Shown: positions 52,008 through 60,317 of the stretch, in pieces
How positions within the stretch are numbered: the first letter of the stretch is position 1
Layout of the letters: each line of letters starts with the position of its first letter
DNA from: Streptomyces sp. NBC_01754
Lineage (GTDB): Bacteria > Actinomycetota > Actinomycetes > Streptomycetales > Streptomycetaceae
DNA: 64,000 nt
Reading direction: 5' to 3'
NCBI RefSeq assembly: GCF_035918015.1
Contig: NZ_CP109132.1
Location: forward strand, 6,510,001 to 6,574,000
Made by a program: the position numbers and the translations under genes
The notes under the pieces: model-generated
What the model was told of the DNA's origin: nothing
The model's database searches: none
What the model saw: the letters and a program-made list of their open reading frames with translations, nothing else

Positions 52008-52013
52008 GACGGC

Positions 52014-52343
52014 ATGGTACGGACACCCCTGACCCCGGAAGAACGCCGACGCGGCGAACGGCTCGGCGAGTTGCTGCGGCGGGCGCGCGGACCGCGCAGC
52101 ATGGTCGCGGTCGCCGCGAGCGCCGGGATCTCCGCCGAGACCCTCCGCAAGATCGAGACGGGCCGCGCCCCGACCCCCGCCTTCTTCACGGTCGCGGCCC
52201 TGGCACGTGCCCTCGGCCTGTCCATGGACGAGCTGCTGGCCCGCTGCGCGGCGGACCCGGCGGACCCGGCGGACCCGGCGGAGCCGCCTCCGGCGACGGG
52301 GACACCGCCACCCCGGACGGGGACACTGCCGCTCACCGCGTAG
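52014..52343 (+). CDS. XRE family helix-turn-helix regulator
   Basis: A 109-residue protein. The helix-turn-helix (MVAVAASAGISAETLRKIETGRAP) covers residues about 30-55, followed by FTVAALARALGLSMDELLARC. The tail is a low-complexity ADPADPADPAEPPPATGT stretch that probably does not fold. Divergent from map with a shared 41-bp intergenic region, so it most likely represses map and itself through the ATACCG/CGGTAT repeat. Confidence 0.88.
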   Translation: MVRTPLTPEERRRGERLGELLRRARGPRSMVAVAASAGISAETLRKIETGRAPTPAFFTVAALARALGLSMDELLARCAADPADPADPAEPPPATGTPPPRTGTLPLTA

Positions 52344-52350
52344 GGGCGGG

Positions 52351-52363
52351 TAGGGTCGCGCCC
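52351..52363 (+). promoter_or_regulatory. -10 element of a probable leaderless promoter for the PPOX gene
   Basis: TAGGGT (52351-52356) is followed by seven bases and then the GTG start at 52364, without a ribosome binding site. It lies immediately after the stop of the XRE gene. Confidence 0.55.
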
Positions 52364-52744
52364 GTGACCCTCCAGGACTTCGCCCGCAGCGAGTACGTCA
52401 GCCTGACCACCTACCGGAAGGACGGCACCCCCGTCGCCACGCCCGTCTGGGCCGCGGCCGACGGTGACGTGCTGTACGTCTGGACCCGGTCCGACTCGTG
52501 GAAGGTCCGGCGCCTGCGCAACGACAGCCGCGTGCGCGTCACCGTCTGCGACGTGCGCGGCCGGATCGCCGAGGGCGCGCCGAGCGCCGAGGGGACGGCG
52601 CGGCTGCTCGACGAGGCGGGCACGGCGGCCGTACGCGGGGTGCTCGCCCGGAAGTACACCTGGAAGTTCTGGCTGGTGGACGTGCCGGCCACGGTCGTAC
52701 GCCTGGGCAAGCGCCCCCACACGGGCATCGCCGTGACGTTCTGA
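52364..52744 (+). CDS. PPOX class F420-dependent oxidoreductase-like protein
   Basis: A 126-residue split-barrel flavin/F420-binding protein of the pyridoxamine-5'-phosphate oxidase-like superfamily. It begins with YVSLTTYRKDGTPVATPVWAAADGD, the strand pair that forms the barrel, then VLYVWTRSDSWKVRRLRNDSRVRVTVCD (phosphate-binding basic residues) and ends KRPHTGIAVTF. The GTG at 52364 is taken as start because of the leaderless promoter. The natural substrate is unknown. It converges with the exopolysaccharide operon, four bases before its last gene. Confidence 0.85.
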   Translation: MTLQDFARSEYVSLTTYRKDGTPVATPVWAAADGDVLYVWTRSDSWKVRRLRNDSRVRVTVCDVRGRIAEGAPSAEGTARLLDEAGTAAVRGVLARKYTWKFWLVDVPATVVRLGKRPHTGIAVTF

Positions 52745-52748
52745 GGGG

Positions 52749-53732
52749 TCAGCAGGGGTCGCGCCACACGTCGAGGTCGAGGCGTTTGCGCATCGAGGAC
52801 AGGCGCAGCGCACGGGACTCGGCGCAGAAGTCCTCGGTGCGTTCCTCGTACTCGGCGTGGAAGACCGCCTTGCCCGCCGCGACGAAGGGCTTCAGCCTCG
52901 CGCACTCGCCGTACTGCGCGCACTCCTCGTTCACCGCGAAGTCGAAGTCCCCGACCAGCTGGGGGATCTGGGCGAGGTCGTTCTTGAGGCCGACGGACAG
53001 CCCCCGTTCATGGGCGATGTCCGCGATCATCCTGTTGTACGCCAGCTGGTCGGCTCCGGTCAGCGGGAAGCCGGTGCGGTTCGCGTACCCCTCCAGCAGA
53101 TCCGGTTCCACCGCGTCGAAGCCCTTGTCGCGGCACATGTCGACCCGGCGCTCCATGATCGGGCGCAGCACGTCCAGCCGGCGGATGTCGAGCCAGCGTT
53201 CGCCCTCCCAGCCGTTGGACTCGCCCCGTACGGACCGCGGGAAGGAGCCCTGGTCCGGCCGGAAGTCCTCCCAGGCACCGGCGTTCAGGTAGCAGATCAC
53301 CTTGCGCCCGTCGGCGTGCAGGCGGGCCACGTCCGCCGCGGAGTTCTCGAACCCGTCGATGTCGTAGACCGGCACGTCCACCGAGGGATCGACCTTGCCG
53401 TCCAGCTGCCACTGCCAGGCCAGCCCCGGCCGGGGACGCCACCGGTCCGCCGCGGAGGAGCCGGGGGAGCGGGTCGTGGGGGCGGCGCCCGGGGTGGTGG
53501 TGCCGGCGGAGGTGGGTGTCCCGTGGCTCCCGCCGCCGTCGTCCTTCGCGTCCTCGCTCCCGCCGTCGTCCGGGGCCCCGGTGTTCGCGGAGGCGGACGG
53601 CGACGCCGCCGGGCCGCCGGCCGTGTCCCCCCGCCCCGGGGTCTCCCCGGCGGAGCACCCGGCCAGGACCACCGCCACGAGAGCGGCGGCCGTCAGTACG
53701 TACGCCCGGCGCGGGCGCGCCCCGGCGGTCAC
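52749..53732 (-). CDS. GH114 family endo-alpha-1,4-polygalactosaminidase-like lipoprotein
   Basis: The protein has 327 residues from the GTG at 53732, overlapping the previous stop. The lipoprotein signal ends VVLAGCSAG. A Gly/Ser/Thr-rich linker (residues 30-95) precedes the GH114 domain: WQWQLDGKVDPSVDVPVYDIDGF, then KVICYLNAGAWED, WEGERWLDIR and GFDAVEPDLLEGY. The Asp of the first block and the Glu/Asp of the last are the expected catalytic pair. GH114 enzymes (fungal Ega3) cleave alpha-1,4-galactosamine stretches. Last gene of the operon; it may trim or release the polymer. Confidence 0.88.
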   Translation of the reverse strand: MTAGARPRRAYVLTAAALVAVVLAGCSAGETPGRGDTAGGPAASPSASANTGAPDDGGSEDAKDDGGGSHGTPTSAGTTTPGAAPTTRSPGSSAADRWRPRPGLAWQWQLDGKVDPSVDVPVYDIDGFENSAADVARLHADGRKVICYLNAGAWEDFRPDQGSFPRSVRGESNGWEGERWLDIRRLDVLRPIMERRVDMCRDKGFDAVEPDLLEGYANRTGFPLTGADQLAYNRMIADIAHERGLSVGLKNDLAQIPQLVGDFDFAVNEECAQYGECARLKPFVAAGKAVFHAEYEERTEDFCAESRALRLSSMRKRLDLDVWRDPC

Positions 53733-54388
53733 ACCGACCCGCTCAATGCCGGTGTCAACTCGGACCAGGGGTTGGGCAGTTCACCGGTGACCGGCCCCGA
53801 CACGCCCGCGCCCCGTTCCCGGGCGGTGCGGACGGCCAGCGGGATCAGCGCGGGCGGCACCCCGTAGACGAGATGGCAGAACCGCTCGGGCGACTGCCGC
53901 ACGGACCACCGGGGCCGGCTGAAGGCCGACACATAGGTCGACCAGTGTCCCTCGAACGTCACGACGAGATCGGCGGCGCGGAGGTACCCCGGCGAGGGGT
54001 GGACGCCCGGATTGAGTGCCACCAGTGGGACTCCTGATCGTTTGATCCGCCGTACCAGCCGTCGGCAGGCGGGGAGTTCGGCCGGACCCGAGGGCGTGCG
54101 GTCGAGGAAGCAGCCGTCCGTCCCGTACCAGTCGCGGTGCCGGCCCGCCTCTTCCGCGACGTCGGAGGGCGGGCGCTCGCCGTAGTCGGTGTCCACGTAG
54201 CCGAACACGTGGACACCGGCCGACCGCAGCGCGCGGGCGGCGGAGACGAAGGCGGGGTCGGGGGACGTCCCCGGTCCGCTCGCCGGGTTCAGCACCACCC
54301 CGTGGATCCGGTCCGCGGCCGCGATCAGCCGGTGCCAGGCGCCGGGGTCCTCGGCCGGATGGACGTAGAGGGGAACGAGGAAGTTCAT
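53729..54388 (-). CDS. Spherulin-4/GH135-like (Sph3-type) protein
   Basis: A 219-residue TIM-barrel protein of the spherulation-specific family 4. Family landmarks are FLVPLYVHP, VVLNPASGPG, HVFGYVDTDYG, WYGTDGCFLDRTP, VALNPGVHP and VVTFEGHW. The fungal member Sph3 is an N-acetylgalactosaminidase needed for galactosaminogalactan synthesis, with an Asp-Glu pair in the FLD(E) block; here the second residue is Arg. No signal peptide is visible, so it may act inside the cell or be exported otherwise. It overlaps both neighbours by four bases. Confidence 0.85.
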   Translation of the reverse strand: MNFLVPLYVHPAEDPGAWHRLIAAADRIHGVVLNPASGPGTSPDPAFVSAARALRSAGVHVFGYVDTDYGERPPSDVAEEAGRHRDWYGTDGCFLDRTPSGPAELPACRRLVRRIKRSGVPLVALNPGVHPSPGYLRAADLVVTFEGHWSTYVSAFSRPRWSVRQSPERFCHLVYGVPPALIPLAVRTARERGAGVSGPVTGELPNPWSELTPALSGSV

Positions 54389-55320
54389 GGGGTACGGACA
54401 CCTTCCACCGGCGCGGACGGCGTCTCGGCCCCGGACGCCGCCCACAGCGCGGCCGACGAGTCGTCCAGGGACCAGGCCGGCCGCCACCCCAGGGCGGTAC
54501 CGGCCGCCGTGCTGTCGGAGCACTGCCACGAGACCCCCTCCGAACGGGCCGAGCCGCCCTCCCGCACCGCTTCCTCGATCCGCCCCCGGAACCCGGCGGT
54601 CCTGACCAGCGAGTTCACCAGCTCCCGCACCGGAACGGCCCGGCCCCCGCCGATGTTCAGGATACCGGGCGACGGACCCGGCACGGTGACCGCCAGGACG
54701 GCCGCCCGGGCCACGTCCCGTACGTCCACGAAATCGCGGTACGCCGACAGGTCCCCGAGCCGGAGCACCGCCGCCGGGTCCCGGCCCGCCGCGCGCAGCA
54801 GCCCGGCCACCCGCCCCGGCAGTCCGGCGGGCGGCGCGCCGGGGCCCACCGGATTGCCCACGCGCAGCACCACCGCGTCCAGCCCGGACGAGGTCACCGC
54901 CACCGTGCCGGCCAGTTTGGTGGCACCGTACGGGGAGACCGGCCGGGTGGCGTCCGCCTCGGTCACGCGGACCCCCTCGGCGCCCGGTCCGTACTCCGCG
55001 GCGGACCCGAGGTGCACGAGGCGGGCCCCGGGCGCCGCACGCCGCAGCGCGGCGCACAGTACGGCGGGGCCACGGGCGTTGACCTCGGCCAGCTCCACGG
55101 CGTCACCACCGACGGCACCGGCGCAGTTGACCACCGCGTCGGGCGCCGCCGACGCCAGGGCCCCCGCCAGCGCGTCGACGCCGACGTTGGCCAGGTCGAC
55201 AGGGAACTCCGCGCCGGGCGAGCGGCCCGCGCGCAGGAGCACCGCGTCCGGCAGGTGGGCCAGCGCCCCGGCGACATGGCCGCCGAGATAGCCGGTGTGG
55301 CCGAGGACGAGAACACGCAT
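54385..55320 (-). CDS. NAD-dependent epimerase/dehydratase (nucleotide-sugar, first)
   Basis: A 311-residue extended SDR. It has the N-terminal GHTGYLGGHVAGAL dinucleotide motif, VNCAGAVGGD, LVHLGSAAEYG and the catalytic YGATK. The C-terminal nucleotide-sugar part includes ILNIGGGRAVPVRELV. It probably epimerises or reduces an NDP-hexosamine. In fungal galactosaminogalactan clusters the comparable gene is the UDP-glucose/GlcNAc 4-epimerase Uge3. Overlaps the spherulin-4 gene by four bases and follows the nucleotidyltransferase by seven. Confidence 0.88.
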   Translation of the reverse strand: MRVLVLGHTGYLGGHVAGALAHLPDAVLLRAGRSPGAEFPVDLANVGVDALAGALASAAPDAVVNCAGAVGGDAVELAEVNARGPAVLCAALRRAAPGARLVHLGSAAEYGPGAEGVRVTEADATRPVSPYGATKLAGTVAVTSSGLDAVVLRVGNPVGPGAPPAGLPGRVAGLLRAAGRDPAAVLRLGDLSAYRDFVDVRDVARAAVLAVTVPGPSPGILNIGGGRAVPVRELVNSLVRTAGFRGRIEEAVREGGSARSEGVSWQCSDSTAAGTALGWRPAWSLDDSSAALWAASGAETPSAPVEGVRTP

Positions 55321-55327
55321 GGTGAGG

Positions 55328-56041
55328 TCAGGCTCCCTTGAGCAGCAGCGACTTGCGGCTGGTGAACTCCGCGTTCGCCTGGTCGTAGTCGTCCGGGCGC
55401 CCTATGTCCAGCCAGTATCCCTCGAAGTCGTAGGCGTGCGGGAGGTTCTGGGCCTTCAACAGGTCGAGTACGAGTTCGTCGAACCCCAGGGGCAGCCCGG
55501 GGGTGTAGGGGCCCAGGGTCGCCCGCGAGAGACCGTAGACCCCCATGGAGACGCGGTAGTCCATGCTCGGCTTCTCGGTGAAGGCGACGACCCGGCTCTC
55601 GTCGGTGGTCAGCACCCCGAAGTCGATGTGCACCTTGCGGGCGTACGTGGCGATCGTCAGCGGGGCCCCGGACGCCTGGTGGCGGCGCAGGACGTCGGCG
55701 TAGTCGAGGTCGGTGAGGATGTCGCCGTTCATCACGAGGAACGACTCGGGAAGTCTCTCGCGCAGGGCGAGCAGGGGCCCCATCGTGCCGAGCGGGCTCT
55801 CCTCGGTCGCGTAGTCGATGTCCAGCCCCCACTGGGAACCGTCGCCGACATAGGCGCGGATGATCTCCCCCAGATGGCCGATCGCGAGGGTGCAGCTGGT
55901 GAATCCGGCGTTCACGAGTTGCCGCAGCACGATCTCCAGGATCGCGTGCTGGTCACCGATCGGCACCAGGGGCTTGGGCAGCGCGGTGGTGTAGGGCCGC
56001 AGCCGGACGCCTTTGCCACCGGCCAGGATCACTACGTGCAT
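55328..56041 (-). CDS. Sugar-1-phosphate nucleotidyltransferase
   Basis: The protein has 237 residues from the ATG at 56041, with GGAGG five bases upstream. NTP_transferase fold: the signature LAGGKGVRLRPYTTALPKPLVPIG binds the nucleotide, FLVMNGDILTDLDYADVL carries the metal-binding Asp, and the end has YDFEGYWLDIGRPDDYDQAN. It activates a hexose or hexosamine 1-phosphate to an NDP-sugar; nucleotide and sugar cannot be told from sequence. It presumably feeds the adjacent dehydratase and epimerase. Confidence 0.9.
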   Translation of the reverse strand: MHVVILAGGKGVRLRPYTTALPKPLVPIGDQHAILEIVLRQLVNAGFTSCTLAIGHLGEIIRAYVGDGSQWGLDIDYATEESPLGTMGPLLALRERLPESFLVMNGDILTDLDYADVLRRHQASGAPLTIATYARKVHIDFGVLTTDESRVVAFTEKPSMDYRVSMGVYGLSRATLGPYTPGLPLGFDELVLDLLKAQNLPHAYDFEGYWLDIGRPDDYDQANAEFTSRKSLLLKGA

Positions 56042-56085
56042 GGGTTCCTCCATCGTCGACGTGGTGCGTGGTCGTGCCGGACGGG

Positions 56086-57087
56086 TCAGACGTTGTAGAT
56101 GCCGGTCTTGTAGCGGGCCAGGTTGGCCGGGTCCTGGAAGAACGCGGCCGTGCGCGCGAGGCCGTCCTCCAGGTCGTGGGCGGGTGCCCACCCGGTGGTC
56201 TCCCGCAGCCGGGTCGCGTCGGCGACGAGCCGCATCACCTCGGAGGCCGCGGGCCGTACGCGCTCGGCGTTCTCGCGGACCTCCACCTCGGTGCCGGTCA
56301 CCTTGCCGATCAGGGTGACCAGGTCACCCACGGATATCTCGCCGCCGGTCCCGGCGTTGAAGGTCCGGCCCACGACCTGCCCGGCGTCGGCCGTTCCGAC
56401 GGCGAGGAACGCCCGTGCCGTGTCCTGGACGTAGGTGAAGTCACGGGTCGGCCGCAGATCGCCGAGGGTGATCGTGCGCTCCCCGGCGGCGAGCTGGCCG
56501 ACGACGGTGGGGATCACCGCCCGCATGGACTGCCTCGGACCGAAGGTGTTGAACGGGCGGAGCGTCACCACCGGGGTGTCGAAGCTGGCGTGGTAGCTCT
56601 CGGCCAGCCGGTCCGCGCCCGCCTTCGAGGCGGCGTAGGGGGACTGGGTGTGGATGGGGTGGTCCTCGGTGATCGGCACGGTCCGCGCGGTGCCGTACGT
56701 CTCGCTGGTGGACGTGTGCACGAGCCGGGGCGTACCCAGCGCGCGTACCGCCTCCAGCACGTTCAGCGTGCCGGTGACATTGGTGTCCACGTAGCTGTGC
56801 GGGGCCCGGTAGCTGTACGGGATCGCGATGAGGGCCGCCAGGTGGTAGACGCAGTCGGCCCCTTCGGCGAAGCCGCGTACCGAGCCCGGGTCACGCACGT
56901 CGCCGAGGACGATCTCGACCTCGGCGAGCACGTCCTCGGACAGGGTCTCCAGCCAGCCGTACGAGGAGAAGGAGTTGTACTGGGCCATGGCCCGCACCCG
57001 GTGTCCGGCGGCCACGAGGGTTTCGACGAGGTGCGAGCCGATGAATCCCTCGGCCCCGGTGACGGCGGCGAGCGGTGTGGAGGTCAA
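56086..57087 (-). CDS. NAD-dependent 4,6-dehydratase/epimerase (nucleotide-sugar, second)
   Basis: A 333-residue extended SDR. The cofactor motif is VTGAEGFIGSHLVETL, followed by YHLAALIAIPYSYRAPHSY, the active-site HTSTSETYGTA (Thr/Ser region) and YAASK. RPFNTFGPRQSMRAVIPT and GRTFNAGTGGEISV contact the nucleotide sugar. It resembles LegB/GDP- or UDP-hexosamine 4,6-dehydratases. With the nucleotidyltransferase it would make a modified NDP-hexosamine for the polymer. Confidence 0.88.
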   Translation of the reverse strand: MTSTPLAAVTGAEGFIGSHLVETLVAAGHRVRAMAQYNSFSSYGWLETLSEDVLAEVEIVLGDVRDPGSVRGFAEGADCVYHLAALIAIPYSYRAPHSYVDTNVTGTLNVLEAVRALGTPRLVHTSTSETYGTARTVPITEDHPIHTQSPYAASKAGADRLAESYHASFDTPVVTLRPFNTFGPRQSMRAVIPTVVGQLAAGERTITLGDLRPTRDFTYVQDTARAFLAVGTADAGQVVGRTFNAGTGGEISVGDLVTLIGKVTGTEVEVRENAERVRPAASEVMRLVADATRLRETTGWAPAHDLEDGLARTAAFFQDPANLARYKTGIYNV

Positions 57088-57205
57088 GGTGACTGTTCCT
57101 TTCGGTGGTGGTCTGAGAGGGCGACCGGGGTGGGTCGAGGGGGCGGTGCGAACCGCCCTCCCCGTCGGACGGGCCGCGGCCGGGGTGGGTACGCGGGAGC
57201 GGGGG

Positions 57206-58579
57206 TCAGGCGTGGGCCGAGGGCCGCCCCAGGGTGCGCAGGGCCCATGCCCCCAGCACCACCGCCGCCGCCCCGTGGCAGAGGGACAGGGCGAGCAGGT
57301 TCCGCTCCGTGCCGGTCACGGTGAGCGCGCCCACCGCGCCGGCCGCCGCGAGGCACACCACGGCCGGCACCCACGCCGTCCCGAACGCCTGGAGCAGCAG
57401 CGCGGTCCACAGCGTCGCCGCGATCAGCAGCAGCCCCACCGGTTCGGCGCCGGTGAGCAGCGCGGCGGGCACCAGGGGCGAGAGGTAGGCGAGCAGACAG
57501 AGCACGAGGATCCCGGCGGAGCGCAGCCGGAACCCCGCGGGGGTGGCGGTCGCCCGCAGGGCCGCCACGGACATCCCCCGGTACCGGTACAGCAGCCACT
57601 CGGCGAGCCCCATGCTCACCGTCAGCACCACCACCGCGTACGGCTGGTGCCGCCCCTCCGTCAGCACCAGCACCCCGGCGCCCAGACCGAACAGGCCGTA
57701 CGGCAGCGAGAGCACCGGACGAGGCCGGGCGGCCCCGGGCGCCGGCGCCGTGGCGAGCGGGCCCCTGAGCGCCCAGCCCGCCGCGCCGACCGTCCCCAGG
57801 ACCGACAGCAGCGGCATCCCGGCCCGTGCCAGGACTCCCGGCTCCCACCACGGCAGCACCGCCGCCACCACGACGACCGGGACGAGCGCCGCGAGCAGCA
57901 GCCGCTCCCGGCCCAGCACCAGCAGCACACCGGCCCCCGCCAGGTACACCGACTGGCCGGCCACGAACAGGGCCGTGGGACCCGGGCCGGCCACCGCGGT
58001 CCCGGCCGCCGTCGCCAGCACGGCACCCAGCGGAGCCCCCACCAGCAGGGTCCGGCCGCACTCCCGGGGGCCCGAGGCCAGCCGGAGGTAGGCACGGTGG
58101 CCCAGCGCCTGGCCCCAGGCCCAGGAGACGAGCCCGGCCACGATCAGCGCGGCCACGCCCCTGCCGTTCGCCCACAGCGGCCCGGTGAGCAGGTGCGCGA
58201 GCCCCGGAAGGGCGAACAGCGCCCCGCGCAGGGCGCACCGGACGTGGTCGGGCCGCCACGGGTCGGCCGGCCGGGGCTGCTCCGGGAAACTGCGGGGCAC
58301 CCGCTCGTGGAGCGCCGCGGCGAGCGAGAACAGGTCAGGGTGCCCGTAGGTGTTCCGGACGGCCTCCACGGCCAGCCCCTCCGACTCCAGCAGCGCCGCG
58401 ACCTCGTACGGATGCACGGCCGGACCGATACGGTCGGTCAGCTCCGCGGCGAGCGCGTCGACCGCGTCCTCCCGTGAGCTCCGGCCGGGCAGCCGCAGCG
58501 CCATGGTCCGGTCGTCGGCCAGCCGCAGGGCCAGCGTGTCGTCCGAGCCGCCGGGTTCCAGCGCCAGCGGTCCGCTCAT
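57206..58579 (-). CDS. Polytopic membrane protein of the exopolysaccharide operon
   Basis: The protein has 457 residues from the ATG at 58579, overlapping the upstream glycosyltransferase stop by four bases. An N-terminal soluble region of about 120 residues (ALLESEGLAVEAVRNTYGHPDLFSLAAAL) precedes about ten to twelve hydrophobic segments rich in Ala, Leu and Gly. No known family is recognised. Its place after a PelF-like transferase corresponds to PelG, a polytopic membrane protein of pel loci, so polymer synthesis or export across the membrane is a reasonable inference. Confidence 0.7.
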   Translation of the reverse strand: MSGPLALEPGGSDDTLALRLADDRTMALRLPGRSSREDAVDALAAELTDRIGPAVHPYEVAALLESEGLAVEAVRNTYGHPDLFSLAAALHERVPRSFPEQPRPADPWRPDHVRCALRGALFALPGLAHLLTGPLWANGRGVAALIVAGLVSWAWGQALGHRAYLRLASGPRECGRTLLVGAPLGAVLATAAGTAVAGPGPTALFVAGQSVYLAGAGVLLVLGRERLLLAALVPVVVVAAVLPWWEPGVLARAGMPLLSVLGTVGAAGWALRGPLATAPAPGAARPRPVLSLPYGLFGLGAGVLVLTEGRHQPYAVVVLTVSMGLAEWLLYRYRGMSVAALRATATPAGFRLRSAGILVLCLLAYLSPLVPAALLTGAEPVGLLLIAATLWTALLLQAFGTAWVPAVVCLAAAGAVGALTVTGTERNLLALSLCHGAAAVVLGAWALRTLGRPSAHA

Positions 58580-60240
58580 CCCGCCACGCTCCTGACGAAG
58601 GGCCCGGCCGCCGCACCGGCGACCGCCGGGCCCGTACCGGGGACAAAGGGTCCGGTACCGGGAGCGAGGGGGCCCGGGCCGGCGGCGGTGTCCGCGTGCG
58701 TTCCGGACGTTCCGTACGATCCCCGGGCCCGGTCGCCGTGGACGTCCCCCGCGCCGGAGGAGGCCGCCGGTGCGTACCCGGCCGCGTGGACTCCCGTCCG
58801 GTCCTCGGAGATCTCCAGGTAGATCGAGCGGAACGTGTCCACGGTCTGCCGCAGGGTGAACTGCTCGATCACCCTGAGCCGGGCCGCCTCGCCCATCCAG
58901 CGCCTGCGCCCGGGGTCCCCGAGCAGTTCCAGGGCGGCCGCGGCCATCGCGGCCGGGTCGCGCGGCGGCACGACGAGCCCACTGTCCCCGACGGCCTCCC
59001 GGACCCCGCCGACATCCGTGGAGACGGTGGCCCGCCCGCAGGACATCGCCTCGATCAGCGTGAAGGGGAATCCCTCGCTGATGCTGGACAGCATGACCAC
59101 GTTGCCCGCCGCGTAGGCGTCCGTGATGTCGTCCACCCGTCCCTCGAAGGTGACGGCGTCCCCGTGGCCGAGCCCGGCGGCCAGCTCCTCGCACCGCTGC
59201 CGGTAGCCCTCACCGCCGCGCGGTGTGCCGCCGAACAGCCGCAGGCGGGCGGACGGCACCCGCTCGCGCACCAGGGCGAAGGCACGGATCAGCGTCTCCA
59301 GGTCCTTGATCGGGTCGACCCGGCCCGCCCAGCTCAGCGTGGGCACGCCGGGTTCGGGCCCGGCCGGCGGGAAGGCCGCCGGGTCCACCCCGTTGTAGAC
59401 CGTGCGGATCAGCGCGGGGTCGGCCCCGCCCTGTTCCTCCCACAGCCGGTTGTAGCGGTTGCCCGGTGTGATCAGGGCCGCCTTCCGGTAGGTCTCCTCG
59501 GCGAGCAGCCGGAAGAAGCCGAGGACGAGCGCTTTGACGGGCCACCGGTACGCGGCGGTGCGGTATCCGAGGTACCGCTCCCTGAGATAGACCCCGTGCT
59601 CCGTCAGCAGCAGGGGGACACCGTCGCGTTCGAACGCGGTGAGGCCCGGCAGCACGGCGATCCCGCCGCTCACCGCGTGTGCCACGCCGCTCCGGGGCGG
59701 AGCGGTGGCCAGGGGGCGCAGCGCGTGTTCGAGAAGGGTGGTGGCGGTCAGGGCGTCGTGCAGCGTGGGGCGGGCCTCACGCACCATCAGCCCCGGCCGG
59801 TTCCACACCGAGGTGAGCACCGAGATCGCCCGGTCGCTCCGGAGGAAGGGGCTGAGGAGCCCGTCCTGCGCCGCCCCGGCCATGGCGTACAGGGCCGGGG
59901 CGAAGCCGTCCTCGGCGCACGGGTCGAGCAGGGCCGTGACGAAGCGCTCGTACGCGACGACGAGCCGCCGCTCCCGCCGGCCGTTCGGCGGACGTCCTTC
60001 CGGGGCCGGACCCCACATGGGGACGGAGCGGACGCCGGTGACCTGGGCGGGGATGTCCCAGACGACGGGTTCCCTCCCGGTGCCGGTCACCGCGACGACC
60101 TCGAACTCGACGTCGGGCATGCCCCGGACGATCTGGTCGCACCAGACACTCACGCCGCCGTGGCTGTGGGGATACGTTCCTTCGGTGAGCAGGGTGACGC
60201 GGGTCTCGTGAGACCTTCGCGGACCGTGGAGAACGTGCAT
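58576..60240 (-). CDS. PelF-like GT4 family glycosyltransferase
   Basis: The protein has 554 residues from the ATG at 60240. The N-terminal LLTEGTYPHSHGGVSVWCDQIV is the PelF signature region. LLTEHGVYLRERYLG and ITPGNRYNRLWEEQGG continue the first Rossmann domain. The GT4 C-terminal domain has YNGVDPAAFPP, LSWAGRVDPIKDLETLI and the EX7E motif SEGFPFTLIEAMSCGRATV. A low-complexity Gly/Pro/Ala tail of about 60 residues follows residue 490. PelF is a cytosolic transferase that polymerises GalNAc/GlcNAc units from UDP-sugars. Second gene of the operon. Confidence 0.9.
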   Translation of the reverse strand: MHVLHGPRRSHETRVTLLTEGTYPHSHGGVSVWCDQIVRGMPDVEFEVVAVTGTGREPVVWDIPAQVTGVRSVPMWGPAPEGRPPNGRRERRLVVAYERFVTALLDPCAEDGFAPALYAMAGAAQDGLLSPFLRSDRAISVLTSVWNRPGLMVREARPTLHDALTATTLLEHALRPLATAPPRSGVAHAVSGGIAVLPGLTAFERDGVPLLLTEHGVYLRERYLGYRTAAYRWPVKALVLGFFRLLAEETYRKAALITPGNRYNRLWEEQGGADPALIRTVYNGVDPAAFPPAGPEPGVPTLSWAGRVDPIKDLETLIRAFALVRERVPSARLRLFGGTPRGGEGYRQRCEELAAGLGHGDAVTFEGRVDDITDAYAAGNVVMLSSISEGFPFTLIEAMSCGRATVSTDVGGVREAVGDSGLVVPPRDPAAMAAAALELLGDPGRRRWMGEAARLRVIEQFTLRQTVDTFRSIYLEISEDRTGVHAAGYAPAASSGAGDVHGDRARGSYGTSGTHADTAAGPGPLAPGTGPFVPGTGPAVAGAAAGPFVRSVAG

Positions 60241-60317
60241 GGATGGCTCCACCATCGGGTCTGTGGGGGCGTGCCGGTGTCCGGTGCCGGCCGGCACCGG
60301 GGGTGTGCGGGGACGGG

